A stretch of DNA of 11,149 bases, from positions 1-11,149 of the forward strand of contig JASHSC010000227.1 of assembly GCA_030036915.1 (NCBI GenBank), in the 5' to 3' direction. A program made the translations under genes and the position numbers. Every line of letters begins with the position of its first letter. The first letter of the stretch is position 1. The DNA is from Terriglobia bacterium. GTDB taxonomy: Bacteria; Acidobacteriota; Terriglobia; UBA7540. The notes under the pieces were generated by a model. That model made no database searches, was not told where the DNA came from, and saw nothing but the letters and a program-made list of their open reading frames with translations. Below are positions 1 to 5,282 of the stretch, piece after piece.

Positions 1-2
1 CG

Positions 3-179
3 GCTCGCGCCCTGCTCACTCCGGACATGGCCCGGCTGGACGCATTCCGCAATTTGGCCCAAGTAGCGACGGAATGCGAGCTTCCCGAGAAGGAGCGGCT
101 GAAGCTTTATCTTTCGAAAATCCGGTCAGCGGCCCGACGGAGGACAATTTTTTTACGAACAATCCAGGAATCTTACTGA
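3..179 (+). CDS. 3' end of an unrecognised protein (partial at left edge)
   Basis: A frame open from the left edge to a TGA at 177-179 gives 58 residues that read like a genuine C-terminus. It is rich in Leu, Ala, Glu, Lys and Arg, with likely amphipathic helices (for example LPEKERLKLYLSKIRSAARR near the end). A +1-shifted frame is also open across this stretch, starting at an ATG at 74 and ending at 367, but its Ser/Pro/Gly-rich translation looks less like a protein and it runs on into the AT-rich spacer. I therefore prefer this frame. I do not recognise the family, and the start lies outside the window. Whether this is coding at all is moderately uncertain. Confidence 0.4.
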   Translation, partial: ARALLTPDMARLDAFRNLAQVATECELPEKERLKLYLSKIRSAARRRTIFLRTIQESY

Positions 180-361
180 AAACAAAGGATCGGAAAAAAG
201 GCAAAGCTTCGGAACCCACGATGTTATTGAAAAGACAGAGTATTAGTCAATATTTCTCCAATCTCATTGATAATGAGCGTGTTACCTGCAATTTGAGGGG
301 TATTTTCGGGAATCCGACCCGCAAGTGCTGCCACAGCACGTCCAGGGCTCGTCGAACGCTT

Positions 362-375
362 GTGTAGGCCTACAC
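362..375. promoter_or_regulatory. 14-bp perfect palindrome GTGTAGGCCTACAC, possible operator
   Basis: GTGTAGG followed directly by CCTACAC is fully self-complementary over 14 bases and ends 18 bases before the -35 box of the candidate phoH promoter. A dimeric DNA-binding protein could use such a site from just upstream of a promoter. No specific regulator is recognised, and a chance palindrome is possible. Confidence 0.3.
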
Positions 376-393
376 TTCTCCGAACGCCGCACC

Positions 394-422
394 TTGACTT
401 TCATGAATCGGTCGGTTAGCAT
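394..422 (+). promoter_or_regulatory. Candidate sigma-70 promoter for the phoH operon
   Basis: TTGACT (394-399, 5 of 6 to consensus) is separated by 17 bases from TAGCAT (417-422, 4 of 6). The predicted transcription start is near 429, giving an untranslated leader of roughly 90-110 bases before phoH. This is the best-spaced promoter-like pair I found in the upstream region. A weaker pair, TTGAAA (227-232) and TATTTC (251-256), lies further up. Confidence 0.4.
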
Positions 423-516
423 CGTTTGGTCTTAATGAACGGCGATTCACCTACCACGAATGCCTGCCGCCGGCAATCTGCCGAAACCAGCGCCATGCAC
501 ATCTTAGAATGGAGGC

Positions 517-1536
517 GTGTCCCAGACTTCGAGCTCTATGATAACCAGTGTCAAAATCCGTAAAGGTGTTCCCGCACTCGTCGGAACCTACGACGGCAAT
601 CTGAAACTGCTGGAGCGCTGCTTCCAGGTTTCGGCGCACTTGGGTGATGAGTCGCTGGAGATTGAAGGAGAGGAAGGGAACGTGCGCCGGGCGCAGCGGC
701 TAGTGGAAGAGTATGCCGGCCTGGTGGAGGGCGGAGCCCGTTTCGAGAGCGGCGAAATCGAGGGATTTCTGCGCATCATCAGTCAGGATCCGAACGCGAG
801 TTTGAAGGGATTGACGGAGGCGGGGCGCCCGCGCAGCCTGGGCAAGAAGTCGATTGCGCCCAAAGGCCTGAACCAGCGCTGTTACGTGGATGCCATGGAG
901 CGGCACGACATGGTGTTCGGCATCGGACCATCGGGCACCGGCAAGACCTATCTCGCCGTGGCCATGGCCGTGGACGCGCTGCTCTCCAAGGAAGTCAGCC
1001 GGATCATTCTGGCGCGGCCGGCGGTGGAAGCGGGTGAGCGTCTGGGCTTTCTGCCCGGTACGCTCCAGGAAAAGGTGAATCCCTATCTGCGGCCGCTCTA
1101 CGACGCCCTCTACGACGTACTGGACCCTGACCGCGTGGACCGCTACATCGAAAAGAACGTCATCGAGATTGCACCCATCGCCTTCATGCGCGGGCGCACG
1201 CTGAACGACGCCTTCGTAATCCTCGATGAGGCACAGAACACCACGAGCGAGCAGATGAAGATGTTCCTCACCCGCCTGGGGTTCAATTCCAAGGCCGTGA
1301 TCACGGGCGACGTGACGCAAATCGATCTTCCCAACGGCCGGCGCTCGGGACTGGTGGAAGCCGTGGAGGTGGTGGGCAAAGTTCCCGGCATCAGCCTGAT
1401 CTATTTCACCGAGCGCGACGTGGTGCGGCACAGCCTGGTGCAGCGGATTATCCGAGCGTATGAGGATTATGACCTGGCGCGGGCCGCCAAGACAAATGGG
1501 GAGAGAGTGAGTGATGAGCGGCCAGTGGCTGGGTAG
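517..1536 (+). CDS. ybeZ: PhoH-like ATPase (YbeZ family)
   Basis: A P-loop ATPase of the PhoH/YbeZ family, 339 residues, a normal length. The Walker A motif GPSGTGKT is at residues 137-144 and the Walker B VILDEAQN at 234-241. The family blocks ARPAVEAGERLGFLPG (about 166-181) and TGDVTQIDLP (about 263-272) are both present. YbeZ works with the endonuclease YbeY, encoded next door, in rRNA maturation and ribosome quality control, and is thought to have RNA-remodelling activity. The start is uncertain. The GTG at 517 lies only one base after GGAGG (511-515). The ATG at 538 (product about 332 residues, beginning MITSVKIRKG) is 22 bases after that box, but its first bases overlap the stop of a 10-codon ORF in an ATGA arrangement. 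Family identity is very secure; the exact start is not. Confidence 0.95.
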   Translation: MSQTSSSMITSVKIRKGVPALVGTYDGNLKLLERCFQVSAHLGDESLEIEGEEGNVRRAQRLVEEYAGLVEGGARFESGEIEGFLRIISQDPNASLKGLTEAGRPRSLGKKSIAPKGLNQRCYVDAMERHDMVFGIGPSGTGKTYLAVAMAVDALLSKEVSRIILARPAVEAGERLGFLPGTLQEKVNPYLRPLYDALYDVLDPDRVDRYIEKNVIEIAPIAFMRGRTLNDAFVILDEAQNTTSEQMKMFLTRLGFNSKAVITGDVTQIDLPNGRRSGLVEAVEVVGKVPGISLIYFTERDVVRHSLVQRIIRAYEDYDLARAAKTNGERVSDERPVAG

Positions 1537-1584
1537 GTTGCGTACCGGCAACTGCTGACCACGATCGGGCGCTGCTGGCCACTG
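1523..1584 (+). repeat. Inverted and direct repeats in the phoH-ybeY spacer (predicted RNA hairpin)
   Basis: CAGTGGCTGG (1523-1532, ending in the last codons of phoH) can pair over 10 positions, two of them G-U, with CTGGCCACTG (1575-1584). Within this lies a second hairpin, GTTGC (1537-1541) with GCAAC (1548-1552). The sequence CTGCTG(A/G)CCAC also occurs twice, at 1552-1562 and 1572-1582. The outer stem ends six bases before the ybeY ATG, and ybeY has no visible Shine-Dalgarno, so the structure could affect ybeY translation. The structure was judged by eye only. Confidence 0.4.
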
Positions 1585-1590
1585 TCTTTC

Positions 1591-2079
1591 ATGGTGATCA
1601 ATCTCCAGCGACGCTTTGAAATCAGCCCTGCTGCCTTGCGGGGCTTCGTGCGAAGTCTCCGGCGGAGGATGCGGCTCGGGAACATGCAATTCAACGTCTG
1701 CATTGTTGATGACGAGTCCATTCGCGGGATGAATTCCACGTTTCGCGGGAAGGATAAAGCCACGGATGTGCTTTCATTTCCGTGGGAGGAAGTGGCCAAG
1801 GTGGAAGGACGGAAGGCGCGGCCCCGCAAGCGGCGGCGCGAGGTGCGCGGGATTTCCAATTTCCTCGGCGATGTGGTGATCTCGGTTGAGATGGCCCGGC
1901 GCAACGCCGCCGAGGAAGGGCATTCGACGCTCAACGAAATGCGCTGGCTGATTCTTCACGGCCTGCTTCACCTTCTCGGGTATGACCACGAGCGGGATAA
2001 AGGCGAAATGGTGGCGCTGGAATTGAAACTTCGTGAGCGATTGGGGATCGCCGACGACCCTGGAAGCAAAGGCCACTGA
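1591..2079 (+). CDS. ybeY: Endoribonuclease YbeY (16S rRNA maturation)
   Basis: The single-strand-specific, zinc-dependent endoribonuclease YbeY takes part in 16S rRNA 3'-end maturation and ribosome quality control in the cytoplasm. It has 162 residues. The signature HGxLHLxGYDH is complete at 123-133, with the three metal-ligand histidines H123, H127 and H133. The upstream family block FRGKDKATDVLSFP spans 51-64 and includes the conserved Arg52. LGDVVIS is at 92-98. Between SFP and LGD there is a long, very basic segment (residues 65-91, with RPRKRRR at 77-83), about 16 residues longer than my recollection of E. coli YbeY. The start ATG at 1591 fits the usual family N-terminus (VINLQRR), although GTG 1594 is also possible and neither has a clear ribosome-binding site. 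The gene lies 54 bases after ybeZ, as expected for its partner. Confidence 0.96.
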   Translation: MVINLQRRFEISPAALRGFVRSLRRRMRLGNMQFNVCIVDDESIRGMNSTFRGKDKATDVLSFPWEEVAKVEGRKARPRKRRREVRGISNFLGDVVISVEMARRNAAEEGHSTLNEMRWLILHGLLHLLGYDHERDKGEMVALELKLRERLGIADDPGSKGH

Positions 2080-2111
2080 TCCCCGAATCGGGCGCCCGGA
2101 TTTTCGATTTT

Positions 2112-3401
2112 ATGAATGCACAGCTCGAGATCACGATCATTTGGGCGGCGGTGCTGGCGGTTTGGCTGACGCTGGGATCGGTTGCATCTTATCTTCGCCT
2201 CTTGATGCGGCAATTGACGCCCGTGGGGGCGCGGAAAGTTTTCGGGCCGAGCGAGGGCGGGCGAATGCGCCCCAATCGCGAGCGCGTGGGCGTATCGATT
2301 TCCGCCTTGCACGGCGCCGCCATGCACCTGTTCGCGGTGGGACTCGCGGGTCTGCTGATTTGGCGCCGGCCCAACCACTTTTGGAGCGATCTGGGCACGG
2401 CGTTGGTGATTGTGCTTGCGTCCGTGGCGATTGCCGACCAGCTCATTCCCTTTCTCCTGGTGGCGCGGCACGACGAGCCGGAGGTGATCCTTGAGCGTTG
2501 GGAAAGGGAATTGCGCACGGTGGTTTTCTGGGCGCTGCCCCTTACTTTCCCCATCCTGATTTCCACCACCATCCGGAAATTGCTTGAGCCCGCGGATCCG
2601 GCGCCGGAAGTGCCTTCGCCGGGGGAGAATCTCGCGGAATTGATCGCCACCGGCGAGGAGGAAGGCATCATCGAAAAAGGCGAGGGCGAGCTAATGAAAT
2701 CCGTGGTGAATTTCGGCGACAAGCTGGCTCGCGAAGTCATGACGCCGCGCCATGAAGTCGCCGCCATCGAGGTAACCTCTTCCATTGAGGACCTGCGCGC
2801 GCTCTTCCGCGCCAAGCGCATGACGCGCTACCCGGTTTATTCGGGCGAATTGGACCGCATTGAGGGCTTCGTCAATGTGCGCGACCTGATAGAACTCGCG
2901 CCCGAGGAACAGCAGCGGGTGCGGCTCCGCGATTTGGTGCGCCCCGTACCCTTTGTTCCGGAAACCAAGCCCATTCACGACCTGATGAAGGAATTGCAGC
3001 AGACCACGACGCAAATGGCCATAGTGATCGACGAGTATGGCAGCGTTTCGGGGCTGATCACCATTGAAGACCTGGTGGAGCAGATCGTCGGTGAAATCCG
3101 CGATGAGGTTGAGCCGCACGCGCGCGACATCGTTCGGGAATCACCGTCGAGTTATCTGCTGTCCGGTCACGCGGAAATCGCGCAGGTGGCCGGTGAAGTA
3201 CACGTTCCACTCGAAGGCAACGACTATTCCACCGTCGCCGGCCTGGTGATGAACCAACTGGGCCACGTGCCTGCGGCCGGTGAGAAAGTTCAGAGTCATG
3301 GTTTGACGTTTGAGGTGGTGGAAGCCAATCAACGCACGGTCCTGAAGGTTCGAATGAAAGTCCCGCCCCGCCCGCCCGCACCCAATCCCCGCCATGTCTG
3401 A
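2112..3401 (+). CDS. CorC/HlyC-family CBS-domain membrane protein (YbeX relative)
   Basis: 429 residues. The N-terminal part has about four hydrophobic segments (roughly 7-30, 62-84, 94-115 and 136-155) and corresponds to the CNNM/DUF21 membrane domain. Two CBS domains follow. The first is around VMTPRHEV (209-216) to about 265. The second is about 272-332 and carries the hallmark DEYGSVSGLITIEDLVEQIV. A CorC_HlyC C-terminal domain spans about 345-418. Relatives are linked to Mg2+/Co2+ homeostasis, and the E. coli member YbeX, encoded beside ybeZ-ybeY, to ribosome metabolism. E. coli YbeX lacks the membrane part, so this is the longer architecture. The membrane domain is divergent: where many homologues have a Ser-x-x-Glu-Thr-Ala-type helix, this one reads LGSVASYLRL (21-30). 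The start at 2112 has no obvious ribosome-binding site. The 3' end overlaps era by 8 bases. Transport function is not demonstrated. Confidence 0.88.
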   Translation: MNAQLEITIIWAAVLAVWLTLGSVASYLRLLMRQLTPVGARKVFGPSEGGRMRPNRERVGVSISALHGAAMHLFAVGLAGLLIWRRPNHFWSDLGTALVIVLASVAIADQLIPFLLVARHDEPEVILERWERELRTVVFWALPLTFPILISTTIRKLLEPADPAPEVPSPGENLAELIATGEEEGIIEKGEGELMKSVVNFGDKLAREVMTPRHEVAAIEVTSSIEDLRALFRAKRMTRYPVYSGELDRIEGFVNVRDLIELAPEEQQRVRLRDLVRPVPFVPETKPIHDLMKELQQTTTQMAIVIDEYGSVSGLITIEDLVEQIVGEIRDEVEPHARDIVRESPSSYLLSGHAEIAQVAGEVHVPLEGNDYSTVAGLVMNQLGHVPAAGEKVQSHGLTFEVVEANQRTVLKVRMKVPPRPPAPNPRHV

Positions 3402-4308
3402 CACTGTCCCATTCAAATCGGGATTCGTGGCGATCATCGGCCGCCCCAACGCCGGCAAAAGCACTCTGGTGAACGCGCTGGTGGAGTCCAAGGTTTCGAT
3501 CGTGACGCCGGTTCCCCAGACCACGCGCAATCGCATTCTGGGCATTCTGCATCGTCCGGACGCGCAGGTGATTTTCATGGACACGCCCGGCGTGCACAAG
3601 CCGCTCTCGCGACTGAACGAGCAGATGATGAATTACGTTCGCCAGGCGCTTGCGGACCGCGACTTGGCCGTGCTGATCGTGGATGCAAGCGAGAAATTCG
3701 GCAAGGGCGATGAGTTCGTCATCAAGCTCCTGAACGATTATTCGCCGCGCGCAATTCTGGCCCTGAACAAGGTCGACCGCGTTCACAAGCCGGACCTGCT
3801 GCCCCTCATGCACCACTACTCGAAGCTCTACGGGTTTGATGAGATCTTTCCCATTTCAGCGCTGAAGGGCGAGGGATTGCCGGAATTGCTTGCGGCGATC
3901 ATCAATCGGCTGCCCGAAGGCCCGGCTTACTTTCCCGCTGACGAGTACACGGACCAGCCAGAGCGCTTTTTGGCCGCCGAAATCATTCGCGAGAAGGTCA
4001 TTCGCCACACGCGGCAGGAAATGCCCTACGTCACCGCGGTGATGATTGACCAGTTTGAGGAGGGGGCGGGGATCACGGGCATCCACGCCACGATTGTGGT
4101 GGAGAAGGACTCGCAGCGCCCCATCGTGATTGGCGCCGGGGCGTCTCGCCTGAAGGAAATTGGAACCGAGGCGCGTCAGGAATTGGAAAAGCTCTTCCCG
4201 CCCAAGGTGTTCCTTGAACTCTATGTGAAAGTCGAGCCGCAGTGGCGCGACAACGCCGCAATAATCGCGGAGTTGGATTATCGCAAAGAGGGTGGTTCCT
4301 CAGTTTGA
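3394..4308 (+). CDS. era: GTPase Era (16S rRNA binding, 30S assembly)
   Basis: Era is an essential GTPase that binds the 3' end of 16S rRNA and assists 30S subunit maturation. It has 304 residues, the usual length. All G motifs are present: G1 GRPNAGKS at 16-23, the switch I region PQTTRNRI at 41-48, G3 DTPG at 63-66, G4 NKVD at 125-128 and G5 SAL at 155-157. The C-terminal KH domain (about 200-290) contains the family helix KEIGTEARQELE. In the KH loop, where E. coli Era reads IGKGGAKIK, this protein reads IGAGASRLK, so the last glycine of the GxxG motif is Ala250. The ATG at 3394 overlaps the upstream corC-like gene by 8 bases, suggesting translational coupling. The stop is only 3 bases from the stop of the converging gene on the other strand. 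Confidence 0.97.
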   Translation: MSDTVPFKSGFVAIIGRPNAGKSTLVNALVESKVSIVTPVPQTTRNRILGILHRPDAQVIFMDTPGVHKPLSRLNEQMMNYVRQALADRDLAVLIVDASEKFGKGDEFVIKLLNDYSPRAILALNKVDRVHKPDLLPLMHHYSKLYGFDEIFPISALKGEGLPELLAAIINRLPEGPAYFPADEYTDQPERFLAAEIIREKVIRHTRQEMPYVTAVMIDQFEEGAGITGIHATIVVEKDSQRPIVIGAGASRLKEIGTEARQELEKLFPPKVFLELYVKVEPQWRDNAAIIAELDYRKEGGSSV

Positions 4309-4311
4309 CCT

Positions 4312-5088
4312 CTACTTGGAAGGTGTCGCCGAAGATGGAGCCGCCTGCTTGCTCAGGTCGTACACCCGTCGAATGCTGAGCGGCCCATTGAGCGAAGGCG
4401 CCTCGAATCGCGAGACGATGATGAGCTGCTTGCCGTCGTCGTTCAACCGGAAAGTCTCCGTCAGCTTCTCGGAATGCGGCAGCTTGGTTTCGGCAGTTAG
4501 GACATCGCTTTCCCACGAAGCCTTGGTGGTTATCTTGGCTCCGTCCTGGTCCTTGTCGTCATGCTTCTTGCCATCGGGATAGAAAGTGCGGGAATTGTCC
4601 GAGTCGTCGATGATCACCACCTGGTCCGAGCGCTGGTCGATTCGCAGATACTTGGGGTTGGCAGCAAGCCGATCCCATTCCTCGCTGCTTACGGTGCTTC
4701 CGGTGCGATTGCGCCCGCCCCCCATGCCCCCACGTCCTCCACCGCCGCCCCACACACCGCCGCCACCAGGGTAGCCCCCGCCGGGGTATCCGCCTCCGCC
4801 AGGATAACCCCCACCTCCGCCAGGATAACCCCCGCCGCCACCGGGATAACCACCGCCCCCTCCGGAGTTGGTGGGGCGCTGGCTGTTTTGCTGCGCGTCT
4901 GCAATTCGCTGGCTCGCGTCATCGCTCTGGTCGGCATTGAAATTCCATCGGCCGGTAAGCTGAGATTTGTCCTGAGCTTTGTCCTGGGTTTTGTCTTGAG
5001 CCCGCGCGAGGCTCAGCAGGAACGCGGAAAGGAAACACGCCGCAACCGTAGCGGTGGCTTTTGCTGGAAGCTTGAAATCTCTCGTCAT
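4312..5088 (-). CDS. Secreted glycine-rich repeat protein, function unknown
   Basis: 258 residues if started at ATG 5088. I chose this start because AAGGGGGTG (5098-5106), close to an ideal Shine-Dalgarno, sits 9 bases upstream. An in-frame TTG at 5112 would add 8 residues. Residues 1-30 look like a Sec signal peptide: basic start, hydrophobic core AACFLSAFLLSL and a cleavage-like A-R-A before Gln31. Next comes a short DKxQ repeat (31-43), then a segment typical of soluble envelope proteins (LTGRWNFNADQSDDASQ, 44-60), then a Gly-Tyr-Pro tract (about 76-126) of repeated YPGGGG/YPGGGGG units. The C-terminal half (135-247) is non-repetitive, likely beta-rich and ends in a RRVYDLSK motif. I associate this arrangement with acidobacterial proteins of unknown function but cannot name a family. 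Export across the inner membrane is inferred. The gene converges on era. Confidence 0.82.
   Translation of the reverse strand: MTRDFKLPAKATATVAACFLSAFLLSLARAQDKTQDKAQDKSQLTGRWNFNADQSDDASQRIADAQQNSQRPTNSGGGGGYPGGGGGYPGGGGGYPGGGGYPGGGYPGGGGVWGGGGGRGGMGGGRNRTGSTVSSEEWDRLAANPKYLRIDQRSDQVVIIDDSDNSRTFYPDGKKHDDKDQDGAKITTKASWESDVLTAETKLPHSEKLTETFRLNDDGKQLIIVSRFEAPSLNGPLSIRRVYDLSKQAAPSSATPSK
4711..4863 (-). repeat. Tandem repeat tract encoding Gly-rich YPGGG(G) units
   Basis: The coding strand repeats a motif of about 15-21 bases (GGAGGCGGGGGTTATCCTGGC-like) several times, encoding YPGGGGG, YPGGGGG, YPGGGG, YPGGG and then YPGGGG with a VW variant. The units are similar at the DNA level, notably the repeated CCAGGATAACCCCC on the + strand around 4798-4832, and differ by steps of three bases. 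This is what slippage or unequal recombination would produce while keeping the reading frame. It is internal to the secreted protein gene. Confidence 0.85.
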
Positions 5089-5182
5089 TATGACACGCAC
5101 CCCCTTGCGCAAGTGTGGGATCGATCGCTTCCTTTTCGATTCAACCCGTAGGGAGCAGGTTGTCCTGGAGGGATGTGGGTGA

Positions 5183-5200
5183 TGTAAATTGATATTTACA
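5183..5200. promoter_or_regulatory. 18-bp inverted repeat TGTAAAT-N4-ATTTACA, candidate operator
   Basis: A perfect 7-bp inverted repeat with a 4-base centre (TGTAAAT TGAT ATTTACA) in the spacer between the NtrX-like gene and the start of the glycine-rich secreted protein gene. It is AT-rich in a GC-rich context and lies 21 bases downstream of a perfect TTGACA on the - strand, overlapping the expected -10 region. This is the geometry of a repressor operator. No specific regulator is identified from the sequence. Confidence 0.45.
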
Positions 5201-5221
5201 AACGCGCTGCGACAGGGACAT

Positions 5222-5227
5222 TGTCAA
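5222..5227 (-). promoter_or_regulatory. TTGACA -35-like box upstream of the secreted protein gene
   Basis: A consensus TTGACA on the - strand, about 134 bases before the ATG at 5088. The hexamer at 17-18 bases spacing is poor. Better AT-rich hexamers, TTTGTA at 19 and TAAATA at 23, fall within or next to the inverted repeat at 5183-5200. The promoter may therefore be weak or activator-dependent, or the real -10 may be elsewhere. Confidence 0.3.
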
Positions 5228-5282
5228 CTCTACTTCCGAGTCTTGAATGGCGGTTTGCGATTGCCCATGACGAGAATGCACC

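Larger units (their letters stand above)
180..516. other. Intergenic region upstream of the phoH operon
   Basis: About 340 bases without a convincing gene, visibly more AT-rich between about 180 and 300 than the flanking genes. It contains a perfect inverted repeat CTCATT-GAT-AATGAG (263-277), a 14-bp perfect palindrome (362-375), a sigma-70-like promoter (394-422) and a GGAGG box (511-515). I saw no tRNA, no known small-RNA signature and no clear rho-independent terminator. This is the likely promoter region for the phoH-ybeY-corC-era gene group. Confidence 0.6.

Noticed and set aside
263..277. CTCATT-GAT-AATGAG inverted repeat as a terminator
   Set aside because: The stem is short and AT-rich and no U-tract follows. 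It may be an operator or chance.
74..367. 97-residue frame at the left edge
   Set aside because: It overlaps the more protein-like frame ending at 179 and continues through the AT-rich spacer; the composition does not look coding.
700..1689. 329-residue open frame antisense to the phoH gene
   Set aside because: It mirrors a strongly conserved PhoH coding sequence in GC-rich DNA. Its His/Arg-rich translation has no recognisable domain.
3058..3816. 252-residue antisense frame over the corC-like/era junction
   Set aside because: Both strands cannot plausibly code here, and the + strand genes carry intact family motifs throughout.
4561..5151. 196-residue + strand frame antisense to the glycine-rich protein
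   Set aside because: The - strand has the signal peptide, ribosome-binding site and repeat logic. The + strand frame is only the complement of the repeat tract.
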